From the NCBI RefSeq assembly GCF_002979435.1, contig NZ_PCOV01000013.1:1-57990 (forward strand): a stretch of 57,990 bases of DNA, read 5' to 3'. A program made the position numbers and the translations under genes. The stretch is from Microbacterium sp. MYb66 (GTDB lineage: Bacteria > Actinomycetota > Actinomycetes > Actinomycetales > Microbacteriaceae). Position 1 is the stretch's first letter. Each line of letters opens with the position of its first letter. A model generated the notes under the pieces. That model ran no database searches. It was not told the DNA's origin and saw only the letters and a program-made list of their open reading frames with translations. This document shows, piece by piece, positions 41,837 through 49,426 of the stretch.

Positions 41837-41991
41837 GCGATCGCGAGCGCGCAAAGTTTTTCAGAAGCCAGAAAGACCGCGCCCGCGATCGCAGCGCTGG
41901 GGACGCTTTATCTGGGGAGCCTCCAGGTTATGGCGAAGCGCAAACCCTTTTGAAGAGTCGAACGTCGAGACTCTTCTAGACTTTCGTCTAG
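41837..41991. other. hairpin cluster in convergent spacer
   Basis: Four stems in 155 bases: GCGATCGCGAGCGC/GCGCCCGCGATCGC (41837-41850 with 41879-41892, 13 of 14 paired, 28-base loop), CTGGGG/CTCCAG (41912-41926), GAAGAGTC/GACTCTTC (41952-41976) and CTAGAC/GTCTAG (41976-41991). The stretch is richer in A and T than its surroundings. It may hold terminators for both converging genes or a structured small RNA. Confidence 0.5.
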
Positions 41992-42035
41992 GGTCTCGCG
42001 GAGGTCGAAAAGGTCTGCTCACACACTCTAGGGCA

Positions 42036-43178
42036 TCAGACGACCGGGAGACGGGCCGACACGACCCAGAATCCGTCGACCTCGCCGGCGCTGAACTCGC
42101 CGCTCGCCCCCATGACCCGCTCGGCCATGCGGCCGAGTCCGGTACGACTGGAGGAGAGCTCGCGGCGGGGCGTGGTCGGGAGAGGGCTGCGAAGCGTGAG
42201 GTGTGCGATCTCATCGGTGACCAGGAGCTGGATCTGCACCTCGCCCTGGCCGGCGTACTTGAGGATGTTCGTGGCGGACTCGCGCACGATGCGCGCGAGG
42301 ACGATCTCGACCGCCCGGGGGATGCGTTCGTCTTGCGGGTCTCCTTCGCGGGCCACGGAGTGACCTGCGGATTCGAACTCGCTCTGCGCCTCGTCGATCG
42401 CGGCCGCGAGGTCGCCCGTCTGGACGCTGGACGATTGCGGTCCGTCGTCGGCGAGCTCGATCACGAAACGGAGATCGGTCATCGCCTTGCGCGCAGCGAC
42501 GCGGATCGCCTCCTGCGAGTCGGTGCTCGTCTGGGGGTCTTCGAGCATCTGCACATGCAGCGCCACCACCGTGAGGTGGTGCGCGATGCTGTCATGCAGC
42601 TCGCCGGCGATCCATCGTCGTTCGGCGAGAACGGCCTGACGTTCCTGCTCGGCTCTTTCCTCGAGTTCGCGTTCGAGGCGACTGCCCCGAGCGAAGGCGA
42701 GCCGCAGGGCGAACCCGACAGCTCCCGCCAGCGTCGCGAAGATGAGGTAGATGCCCACGTTGACGGGGACGGTGGAGTCCCCGAAGGCGATGATCGCCGA
42801 TGACAGGAGGAAGCCCCCTATGTACGACAGGATCAGCGAGGTCCACCCGAGCCTCATGACCAACGCAGCAGCGACTGCGGCGGTGATCAGCACCTGGGTT
42901 TCCGTTCCCGTCAGGAACGACAACCCGAAGACGAGGCCCATCGCGCATGTCGCGATGAGGGGGGACCAGAGGTAGAGGGCAAGCACTGCAGTGGATGCGA
43001 TGCTCACCACGGAGGTGATGGGGTTCCCACCAGGGGTGGTGAAAAGCCCGAGGACGTCGAGGGCGATGATGACGGAAACGATGACCAGAACGGCGATGCG
43101 CTCGATCGCGCTGAGCCGTTCGCCTCGACCCAGCCGCAGAAACTCCCGAGACTCCCGGGGTGACTGGTCTAAGGCCAT
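42036..43178 (-). CDS. sensor histidine kinase (HisKA_3 type)
   Basis: A 380-residue membrane kinase. Five or six hydrophobic segments (about 25-165) carry no large outside loop, then a coiled stretch leads to the phospho-acceptor ERRWIAGELHDSIAHHLTVVA (His about 195). The ATPase domain has ESATNILKYAG (N box) and RTGLGRMAERV (G2), but the G1 Asp position reads LRSPLPT, as in several actinobacterial kinases of this class. A ribosome site AGGAGA lies 9 bases before the ATG. It forms a pair with the divergent regulator gene; a 15-codon gene precedes it in the same direction. Intramembrane sensing, stimulus unknown. Confidence 0.9.
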   Translation of the reverse strand: MALDQSPRESREFLRLGRGERLSAIERIAVLVIVSVIIALDVLGLFTTPGGNPITSVVSIASTAVLALYLWSPLIATCAMGLVFGLSFLTGTETQVLITAAVAAALVMRLGWTSLILSYIGGFLLSSAIIAFGDSTVPVNVGIYLIFATLAGAVGFALRLAFARGSRLERELEERAEQERQAVLAERRWIAGELHDSIAHHLTVVALHVQMLEDPQTSTDSQEAIRVAARKAMTDLRFVIELADDGPQSSSVQTGDLAAAIDEAQSEFESAGHSVAREGDPQDERIPRAVEIVLARIVRESATNILKYAGQGEVQIQLLVTDEIAHLTLRSPLPTTPRRELSSSRTGLGRMAERVMGASGEFSAGEVDGFWVVSARLPVV

Positions 43179-43207
43179 GGTTCATTATCTCCTATTCGCC
43201 AGGTACT

Positions 43208-43255
43208 CTAGCGGTAGAGACCAATGAGCTTGCCAACCTGCTGCCAGAAAGACAT
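43208..43255 (-). CDS. 15-residue amphipathic peptide gene (candidate)
   Basis: Encodes MSFWQQVGKLIGLYR. GGAGGTGA, an eight-base match to the 16S anti-Shine-Dalgarno, ends 5 bases before the ATG: the best ribosome site in the window, in front of a frame too short for gene finders. The stop is 29 bases before the kinase start on the same strand, so both would share an mRNA. On a helical wheel Phe3, Val7, Leu10/Ile11 and Tyr14 face one side and Gln, Lys and Arg the other. Possible roles: signal sensed by the kinase, small membrane-active peptide, or leader. An overlapping 47-codon frame on the same strand is the rival reading. Confidence 0.5.
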   Translation of the reverse strand: MSFWQQVGKLIGLYR

Positions 43256-43392
43256 AACGTTCACCTCCATTTTGTAGTCGTTCGTCGATGTCTGTATTCA
43301 TCTTCTCGGCGATCTCCGCAGCGCACATCAGCCTCAAGTCCAGAGCTTTTTAGCCAAAGGTCTATATGCGGAGGGTGAGGCGTCCACGCCGT

Positions 43393-43404
43393 TAGGCTTC
43401 CCCC
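43393..43404 (+). promoter_or_regulatory. leaderless promoter -10 of response regulator
   Basis: TAGGCT (43393-43398) ends 6 bases before the ATG with no ribosome site between. Confidence 0.5.
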
Positions 43405-44061
43405 ATGCAGGAAATCCGTGTCGTGATCGTCGACGACGATCCACTGGTCCGATCGGCGTTGTCGCACTTCGTCTCCCGCGACCCCGAGATCACGGTGATC
43501 GCCCAGGCAGAGGACGGCGTCGAGGCGATCGCCGTCGTCGAGCGCGAGCAGCCGGACGTCGTGATGATGGACGTGCAGATGCCCGAGATGGACGGCATCG
43601 AGGCGACCGGAGTGATCGCCGAGCGCTGGCCCCACGTCCGCGTACTCGCGGTGACGACGCTCGATGGAAGCGACACGGTGCTCCCGATGCTGAGCGCCGG
43701 GGCCTCCGGCTACCTGCTCAAGGACTCCAGTGCCGAGGACATCGTCACCGGCGTGCGAGAGGTGCACAGCGGCGCCAGCTCGCTGTCTCCCCGCATCGCG
43801 TCGATGCTCATCAAGCACGTGCGGGACTCCACCCCCGTCGCCACGGATGCGGACGCTCTCGAGCCGCTCACCGAGCGCGAGGCGGAAGTGCTCCAGTGCC
43901 TCGCGCAGGGCATGTCCAACGCGGAGATCGCCAAGACGCTCATCGTCTCGGAGGGCACGGTGAAGGCTCACCTCGGGCGCATGATGTCGAAGTGGCACCT
44001 GCGCGACCGCGTGCAGATCCTCGTCACGGCTGCGCACGCGGGCCTCGTCAGCTTCCGCTGA
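43405..44061 (+). CDS. LuxR-type response regulator
   Basis: A 218-residue NarL-type regulator. The receiver has acidic residues at 10-12, phospho-acceptor Asp about 56 (VVMMDVQMPEMDGIEAT) and Lys in GYLLKDSS. The C-terminal HTH is LTEREAEVLQCLAQGMSNAEIAKTLIVSEGTVKAHLGRMM. Partner of the divergent kinase. The stop codon abuts that of the convergent transporter gene (TGATCA). Targets unknown; kinase-regulator pairs of this type often control export pumps or peptide-linked responses. Confidence 0.92.
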   Translation: MQEIRVVIVDDDPLVRSALSHFVSRDPEITVIAQAEDGVEAIAVVEREQPDVVMMDVQMPEMDGIEATGVIAERWPHVRVLAVTTLDGSDTVLPMLSAGASGYLLKDSSAEDIVTGVREVHSGASSLSPRIASMLIKHVRDSTPVATDADALEPLTEREAEVLQCLAQGMSNAEIAKTLIVSEGTVKAHLGRMMSKWHLRDRVQILVTAAHAGLVSFR

Positions 44062-44925
44062 TCAGAGCGCGAGCAGCACGATCCCGGCGACGACGACGAG
44101 CGACGCCCCGATCCGCCACCCTGGCCGCGACTCCCGCAGCACGAGCACCCCGAACAGGCTCACGAGTACGACGCTCACCTCGCGCAACGGCGCGACCAGC
44201 GCCACCGGAGCGATCTGGATGGCCGTCAGCACCAGGATGTACGACAGCGGAGACAGGATGCCGAAGGCGAGGATGCGGCGCCACTGCGTACGGCCGAGCG
44301 CCCGGACCGCACTCCACCGACGACGCACCGCGAGCGAGTAGAACGGCACCTGCAACAGTGTCGTACCGACCATGAAGGCGACCGGCGAGAGGTTCCACGT
44401 GCGCACGGCGTGCGCATCCCAGATCGTGTAGATCGCGATGGCGACCCCCGTGAGCAGACCGAAGACGATGCCGGGGTCGATGCGGCGGGCTCGCCCTCCG
44501 CGCCCCCGGTCGACGAGACCGATCGCCACGACGCCGACGATCACGGCCGCGACGCCGATGAGAGCCACGAACGAGGGGCGCTCCCCCAGGAGAAGCACGG
44601 CGACGATCACGGAGAGGAACGGCCCCGTGCCGCGGGCGGTGGCGTAGACGGTGGAGAGGTTCCCCTCGCGGTATCCCCGCTGCAGGACCGCCATGTAGCC
44701 GACGTGCAACACTGCGGAGACGGCGACGCCGAGCGCGAAGGAGCCCAGGTCGTCGGTGCCGAGTCCGCCCGTGAACGGCACGACGCCGATCCACACGAGG
44801 GTGCTGCCGACGGCTCCCCACCAGAGGAAGGGAGCGCCCGCCCGGCTGATGCCGTGGGCGACGATGTTCCACGAGGCATGGGCGATCGCCGCACCGAAGA
44901 CCAGGACGAACGCGAACGCGGACAT
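44062..44925 (-). CDS. EamA-family transporter under guanidine riboswitch
   Basis: A 287-residue transporter of the drug/metabolite superfamily with ten hydrophobic segments and two EamA halves (FGAAIAHASWNIVAHGI; APVALVAPLREVSVVLVSLFGVLVL). Its leader is a guanidine-I riboswitch, and the only guanidine exporters known in this superfamily are small SMR proteins (Gdx/SugE). The location therefore suggests this larger EamA member exports guanidinium or a guanidino compound. A GGAAGGG ribosome site precedes the ATG. Family firm, substrate inferred from the riboswitch. Confidence 0.9.
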   Translation of the reverse strand: MSAFAFVLVFGAAIAHASWNIVAHGISRAGAPFLWWGAVGSTLVWIGVVPFTGGLGTDDLGSFALGVAVSAVLHVGYMAVLQRGYREGNLSTVYATARGTGPFLSVIVAVLLLGERPSFVALIGVAAVIVGVVAIGLVDRGRGGRARRIDPGIVFGLLTGVAIAIYTIWDAHAVRTWNLSPVAFMVGTTLLQVPFYSLAVRRRWSAVRALGRTQWRRILAFGILSPLSYILVLTAIQIAPVALVAPLREVSVVLVSLFGVLVLRESRPGWRIGASLVVVAGIVLLAL

Positions 44926-44929
44926 GACG

Positions 44930-44940
44930 AGACCCTTCCG
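44930..44940 (-). promoter_or_regulatory. ribosome site likely masked by riboswitch
   Basis: AGGGTC, part of the GGAAGGGTC ribosome site, is complementary to GACCCT at the 3' edge of the aptamer (44964-44969). This gives a simple way for ligand binding to free translation. Confidence 0.4.
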
Positions 44941-44962
44941 TCCGACGCGCGGCGCGACGAAC

Positions 44963-45066
44963 AGGGTCCTCCGGGCTTTTGTCCTGTCAGATGACGGCCC
45001 TCCTGCGGAGGAGAGCCGTGGCGCCGCTCGGACCAGACGGGCGCGAACCCCGGAACCCTAGGCGCT
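44963..45066 (-). ncRNA. guanidine-I (ykkC) riboswitch
   Basis: On the minus strand the leader of the EamA gene shows the conserved blocks of the ykkC subtype 1 aptamer in order: TAGGGTTCCG (45060-45051), CTGGTCCGAG (45036-45027), a closed hairpin ACGG...CCGT with arms CTCCT/AGGAG, then GGACAAAAGCCCGG (44984-44971). Order and spacing fit the family; the ACAAAAGCCCGG block is its most distinctive part. A TAGGGT hexamer (45081-45076) could be the -10, placing the RNA start right at the aptamer. It senses guanidinium and raises expression of detoxification genes. Subtype 1 versus ppGpp/PRPP variants should be checked by covariance model. Confidence 0.85.
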
Positions 45067-45154
45067 ATCGGGACCACCCTAACCCGCCAGGATGAACAGC
45101 CGGGAAACGAGCTCGGCGCGCTCAGCGGGCGCGGGATCGAGCGGAGACCGCGAC

Positions 45155-45190
45155 TACGCTCGAAGGACCGCCGCCCTCAAGGAAGGTCCC
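45155..45190 (+). promoter_or_regulatory. promoter -10 and ribosome site of aminopeptidase
   Basis: TACGCT (45155-45160) is a plausible -10 and AAGGAAGG precedes the ATG at 7 bases. Confidence 0.35.
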
Positions 45191-45193
45191 GAC

Positions 45194-46477
45194 ATGCCCG
45201 TCACCCCGGTCGCCCTCGCCCACGCCGAGGACCTCGCCGACTTCGTCGCCGCCTCGCCCTCGAGCTACCACGCGGCGGCCGAGGTCGCCCGACGCCTGGA
45301 AGACGCCGGGTTCACGCGGCTGCGGGAAGAGGACTCCTGGCCGGCACCCGCCGGCGGCCGCTACGTGATCGTGCGCGACGGAGCGGCGATCGCCTGGACC
45401 GTGCCGACGGATGCCACGGCGACCACTCCCGTCCAGATCTTCGGCGCGCACACCGACTCCCCCGGCTTCAAGCTCAAGCCGCAGCCCACGACCGGCTCCC
45501 GGGGCTGGCTGCAGGCGGCCGTCGAGGTCTACGGCGGGCCGTTGCTGAACTCCTGGCTCGACCGCGAGCTGCGCCTGGCCGGACGCCTCGCCCTCGCGGA
45601 CGGCCGCGTGGTGCTCGCCGACACCGGGGCCCTGCTGCGCCTTCCCCAGCTCGCGATCCACCTCGACCGCGGCGTGAACAACGGACTGTCCCTCGACAAG
45701 CAGGTCGAGACGCAGCCGGTGTGGGGTCTCGGCGACCCGAGCGAGGCCGACATCCTCGCCGAACTCGCTTCCTCCGCCGACGTGTCGGCCTCGGACATCC
45801 GCGGCTACGACGTCGTGGTCGCCGACACCGCCCGCGGCGCCGTGTTCGGCAAGGACAGCGCGTTCTTCGCCTCGGGCCGCCTCGACGACCTCGCGTCGGT
45901 GCACGCCGGCCTGGTCGCTCTCGCGACGCACGACCCGGCTGCGGGAGGACCGATCGCCGTGCTCGCCGCCTTCGACCACGAGGAGCTCGGTTCGGAATCG
46001 CGTTCAGGTGCCGCCGGGCCGTTCCTGGAAGACGTGCTCGAGCGCCTGTACGCCGGACTCGGAGCGGACGGATCCGCGCGGCGCCAGGCGTACGCGTCGT
46101 CGTGGTGCCTGTCGAGCGATGTCGGCCACTCCGTGCATCCCAACTACGCCGCCAAGCACGACCCCGTCGTGCAGCCGGTGCTCGGCTCGGGTCCGATCCT
46201 CAAGCTCAACGCCAACCAGCGGTATGCGACGGATGCCGTCGGCACCGCGTCCTGGCGGAACTGGTGCCACCGCGCGGGAGTCGCGACGCAGGAGTTCGTG
46301 TCGAACAACAGCGTGCCCTGCGGGTCGACGATCGGCCCGATCACCGCGACCCGGCTCGGCATCCGCACGGTCGACGTCGGCATCCCGATCCTGTCGATGC
46401 ACTCCGCGCGCGAACTCGCCGGCGTTTCGGACCTGCACGACCTCGCCCGCACCGCGCAGTCGTTCTTCGCCGGCTGA
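45194..46477 (+). CDS. M18-family aminopeptidase
   Basis: A 427-residue zinc aminopeptidase of peptidase family M18 (aspartyl aminopeptidase-like, bacterial ApeB type). Metal and catalytic regions: GAHTDSPGFKLKPQP (His and Asp), FDHEELGSESRSGA (Glu pair) and the C-terminal GIPILSMHSARE (His ligand). It would trim N-terminal residues, preferentially acidic ones, from peptides in the cytosol as a large oligomer. Length is typical. The ATG has AAGGAAGG 7 bases upstream; an upstream in-frame extension overlaps the riboswitch promoter and is unlikely to be translated. Confidence 0.94.
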   Translation: MPVTPVALAHAEDLADFVAASPSSYHAAAEVARRLEDAGFTRLREEDSWPAPAGGRYVIVRDGAAIAWTVPTDATATTPVQIFGAHTDSPGFKLKPQPTTGSRGWLQAAVEVYGGPLLNSWLDRELRLAGRLALADGRVVLADTGALLRLPQLAIHLDRGVNNGLSLDKQVETQPVWGLGDPSEADILAELASSADVSASDIRGYDVVVADTARGAVFGKDSAFFASGRLDDLASVHAGLVALATHDPAAGGPIAVLAAFDHEELGSESRSGAAGPFLEDVLERLYAGLGADGSARRQAYASSWCLSSDVGHSVHPNYAAKHDPVVQPVLGSGPILKLNANQRYATDAVGTASWRNWCHRAGVATQEFVSNNSVPCGSTIGPITATRLGIRTVDVGIPILSMHSARELAGVSDLHDLARTAQSFFAG

Positions 46478-46515
46478 TCTCCTCGGCGACGTTCCGCTCC
46501 CCGAACTCCGCCCGA

Positions 46516-46534
46516 TGGCACCCCGGCAGTGCCA
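46516..46534 (+). promoter_or_regulatory. hairpin touching NCS1 permease ribosome site
   Basis: TGGCAC (46516-46521) and GTGCCA (46529-46534) pair over a 7-base loop; the right arm runs into the AGGA ribosome site (46534-46537). Could limit translation or serve as an operator. Confidence 0.4.
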
Positions 46535-46544
46535 GGATGTCAGC

Positions 46545-47987
46545 ATGACGGACATCAAGCCGGGCCTCATCGAGCGTGCAGGCATCGAGATCATCCCCGA
46601 ATCGGAGCGCACCGCGAAGCCGCGCGACCTCTTCTGGCCGTGGTTCGCGGCCAACGTGTCGGTGTTCGGAATGTCGTACGGGTCATTCGTGCTCGGCTTC
46701 GGCATCTCGTTCTGGCAGGCGACCCTGGTGTCGGTCATCGGCATCGTGGTGTCGTTCCTGCTCTGCGGGCTGATCGCGATCGCCGGCAAGCGCGGCTCGG
46801 CGCCCACCATGGTGCTCTCGCGCGCCGCCTTCGGCGTGCAGGGCCAGAAGATTCCCGGCATCGTCTCGTGGCTGACCTCGATCGGGTGGGAGACCTTCCT
46901 CGCGATCATGGCCGTGCTCGCCACCGCGACCGTGATCACGCAGCTCGGCGGCGACGGCGACAGCGTGTGGCTGCGCATCATCGCGACCGTGATCGTCGCG
47001 GCGCTCATCGTCACGGCATCCGTGCTCGGCTATCACACGATCATGAAGCTGCAGTCGGTGCTGACCTGGATCACGGGTGTCGTCACGGTGCTCTACATCA
47101 TCCTCGCGGCACCGCAGATCGACTTCGCCGCCGTGCTGGCCCGCCCCGACGGGGGCATCGGCCAGGTCATCGGCGCGCTCGTCATGGTGATGACCGGGTT
47201 CGGGCTCGGCTGGATCAACATCGCCGCCGACTGGTCGCGGTATCAGAAGCGCACGGCATCCGATGGGGCCATCGTCGCCTGGAACACGATCGGCGGCTCG
47301 GTCGCGCCCGTGATCCTCGTGGTGTTCGGTCTGCTGCTGGGCGGCTCGAACGAAGACCTCATGAACGCGATCGCCGCCGACCCGATCGGCGCCCTCGCGT
47401 CGATCCTGCCGGTGTGGGTCCTCGTGCCGTTCCTCCTCACGGCAGTCCTCGCCCTCGTCTCGGGTGCCGTGCTCGGCATCTACTCCTCGGGCCTGACGCT
47501 GCTCAGCCTCGGCATCCGGATCCCCCGCCCGTCCGCGGCGGCGATCGACGGCGTGATCCTCACGATCGGCACGATCTTCGTGGTGTTCTTCGCGACCGAC
47601 TTCCTGGGGCCCTTCCAGAGCTTCCTGATCACGCTCGGCGTGCCGCTCGCGTCGTGGGCCGGCATCCTGATCGCCGACATCCTGCGCCGGAAGAAGGACT
47701 ACGACGAAGAAGCGCTGTTCGACCAGAACGGGCGCTACGGCGCCTGGGACTGGACCTCGATCGGCACCATGGTCGTCACCAGCGTGATCGGCTGGGGCCT
47801 GGTGCTCAACGGCTTCGCCGAGGATGCACCCTGGAACAACTGGCAGGGCTATCTGCTGTTCCTGGTCGGCGGCGCGGACGGCGACTGGGCCTATGCGAAC
47901 CTCGGCGTCTTCTTCGCGCTGGTGCTGTCGTTCCTCGTGACGTACTTCGCGAGGGCCGGAAAGATCCGGCGGCAGGAGGGCGTGTGA
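46545..47987 (+). CDS. NCS1-family purine/cytosine-type permease
   Basis: A 480-residue permease with about 12 hydrophobic segments of the nucleobase:cation symporter-1 family. Family marks: FWPWFAANVSVFGMSYGSFVLGFG, APTMVLSRAAFGVQGQKIPG, and TGFGLGWINIAADWSRY in the sodium/substrate region. Takes up a nucleobase, hydantoin, thiamine precursor or similar ring compound. The next gene encodes an isochorismatase-type hydrolase overlapping by GTGA, suggesting uptake and hydrolysis of the same amide or ring compound. Confidence 0.93.
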   Translation: MTDIKPGLIERAGIEIIPESERTAKPRDLFWPWFAANVSVFGMSYGSFVLGFGISFWQATLVSVIGIVVSFLLCGLIAIAGKRGSAPTMVLSRAAFGVQGQKIPGIVSWLTSIGWETFLAIMAVLATATVITQLGGDGDSVWLRIIATVIVAALIVTASVLGYHTIMKLQSVLTWITGVVTVLYIILAAPQIDFAAVLARPDGGIGQVIGALVMVMTGFGLGWINIAADWSRYQKRTASDGAIVAWNTIGGSVAPVILVVFGLLLGGSNEDLMNAIAADPIGALASILPVWVLVPFLLTAVLALVSGAVLGIYSSGLTLLSLGIRIPRPSAAAIDGVILTIGTIFVVFFATDFLGPFQSFLITLGVPLASWAGILIADILRRKKDYDEEALFDQNGRYGAWDWTSIGTMVVTSVIGWGLVLNGFAEDAPWNNWQGYLLFLVGGADGDWAYANLGVFFALVLSFLVTYFARAGKIRRQEGV

Positions 47988-48541
47988 CCGATCACGCGCT
48001 CGACGACGCCTGGCTCGTCGTGGTCGATCCGCAGGCGATCTTCGCCTCGCCCGACTCCGCGTGGGGCTCGCCGTTCTTCACCGCGGCGATGCCGCGCATC
48101 CGCGCCCTGGCCGAGGCGTTCGGCGACCGGGTGCTGGTGACGCGGTGGATGCCGACCGCCGACCGGTCGACATCGTGGGGCGACTACTTCGCCGCCTGGC
48201 CCTTCGCCGATCAGCCGCCGAGCGCCCCGCTGTTCGACCTGGTGCCGGATGCGGCCGGGCTGTCGCGCCACCCGACCCTCGATCTGCCGACCTTCGGCAA
48301 GTGGGGCCCCGAGCTCGAGGCGATCGTCGGACACGGCGCGCATGTCGTGCTGGCCGGGGTGTCGACGGACTGCTGCGTGATCTCGACCGCCCTCGCCGCG
48401 GCGGACGCCGGCGCCCACCTCACGATCGCCGCCGACGCCTGCGCCGGGTCGACCGCCGAGAACCATGCGGCCGCCCTGCACGTGATGGGTCTCTATCCCC
48501 CGCAGATCACCATCAGCGACACGGCGAGCATCCTCGCCTGA
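47984..48541 (+). CDS. isochorismatase-like cysteine hydrolase
   Basis: A 185-residue hydrolase with the catalytic triad Asp15 (VVVDPQ), Lys106 (TFGKWG) and Cys131 (GVSTDCCVIST). Relatives hydrolyse nicotinamide, N-carbamoyl compounds, biuret or peroxyureidoacrylate. Coupled by GTGA overlap to an NCS1 permease, with GGAGGG ahead of the GTG, it probably acts on the imported compound, for example a carbamoyl amide from a nucleobase or hydantoin. Exact reaction open. Confidence 0.9.
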   Translation: MTDHALDDAWLVVVDPQAIFASPDSAWGSPFFTAAMPRIRALAEAFGDRVLVTRWMPTADRSTSWGDYFAAWPFADQPPSAPLFDLVPDAAGLSRHPTLDLPTFGKWGPELEAIVGHGAHVVLAGVSTDCCVISTALAAADAGAHLTIAADACAGSTAENHAAALHVMGLYPPQITISDTASILA

Positions 48542-48634
48542 CGAAAAGTCGAACGGATGACGATCCGCCGACGGACTCCGCCAGATCGATCAGGCGATCA
48601 TCCGGAGCTCGGCGAATCGTCCGACGTCTGTCGG

Positions 48635-49345
48635 TCAGGCCGAGGCCCGCACGGCGGCGGCGATGTCGGACGGGGAGCCGCGCCAGGGGGCTCCGTGGCC
48701 CGGCAGCACCCAGGACGCGGAGACGGCGGCGAGCCGGTCGAGCGAGTCGATGGCCTCGGCGGGCTCATCCGTGAACGGTGCCGGCTGAGCGCCCGTGCGC
48801 CCGGTGAGCACATGCCGCGTGGTCAGCGCATCACCGACGAACGCGGCATCGACGGCGGGCACGTGCACCGCGATGCTCCCGGGCGAGTGCCCCGGCATCC
48901 CGATCACGACCGGAGCGCCCGGGAGGTCGAGCACCGCACCGTCCGCCACCTCGATCACCTCGGAGACGTGCGCCGTGCGCAGGGCGTTCTTGCGGATGCC
49001 GTAGGCGAAGAACCCGAGCGTCGGCCCGAGCCTGGCGGGACCCATGGGCGTCTTGGGCTTCTCCCCGGTGCGCACGCGGTGGGCGTCGTCCGCGTGGATG
49101 AAAACCGGGACACCGGCCTCTCGGCGCAGGCGCTCCGCGAACCCGATGTGGTCGCTGTCGCCGTGCGTCAGGACGAGGCCACGGATGTCCGACATCGGCC
49201 GTCCGAGCTCCGCGAGCTCGCGCCGCAGGTCGTGCCAGTGGCCGGGCAGGCCCGCATCGATCAGGGTGATGCCCTCGGGAAGGTCGACGAGGTACGAGGC
49301 GACGATGTCGTTGCCCAGGCGATGCAGATGCGGTGCGAGCTTCAT
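48635..49345 (-). CDS. metallo-beta-lactamase-fold hydrolase
   Basis: A 236-residue MBL-fold protein. The metal motif is LTHGDSDHIG (61-66: HXDXDH, Asp in place of the usual second His). Further ligands lie in GMPGHSPGSIAV, FVGDALTT and VLPGHGAPW. It resembles small glyoxalase-II/lactonase-like enzymes; the Asp change may alter metal preference. Divergent from a TetR regulator with two palindromes between, which probably control both genes. Confidence 0.9.
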   Translation of the reverse strand: MKLAPHLHRLGNDIVASYLVDLPEGITLIDAGLPGHWHDLRRELAELGRPMSDIRGLVLTHGDSDHIGFAERLRREAGVPVFIHADDAHRVRTGEKPKTPMGPARLGPTLGFFAYGIRKNALRTAHVSEVIEVADGAVLDLPGAPVVIGMPGHSPGSIAVHVPAVDAAFVGDALTTRHVLTGRTGAQPAPFTDEPAEAIDSLDRLAAVSASWVLPGHGAPWRGSPSDIAAAVRASA

Positions 49346-49373
49346 GGCGGATCCTCTCGGGATGATTGCGATG

Positions 49374-49388
49374 GCTACGTTACGTAGC
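49374..49388. promoter_or_regulatory. TetR operator candidate 1
   Basis: GCTACGT-T-ACGTAGC, a perfect 7-bp dyad about 30 bases upstream of the MBL gene start. Confidence 0.6.
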
Positions 49389-49392
49389 TATC

Positions 49393-49413
49393 ATGGCTAT
49401 TGTCAATAGCCAT
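49393..49413. promoter_or_regulatory. TetR operator candidate 2
   Basis: ATGGCTATT-GTC-AATAGCCAT, a perfect 9-bp dyad just ahead of the regulator gene's ribosome site. Together with site 1 it covers the whole divergent promoter region. Confidence 0.65.
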
Positions 49414-49426
49414 GCAGGAGGACGCG

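Noticed and set aside
41952..41991. Hairpin pair as a site-specific recombination (dif/att) site
   Set aside because: Arms and spacing do not match a dif core, and no integrase or recombinase gene is near.
41861..42214. Minus-strand frame of 117 codons in the convergent spacer
   Set aside because: It covers the hairpins and runs against the real kinase frame, has Ser/Arg/Pro-rich shadow composition and no ribosome site.
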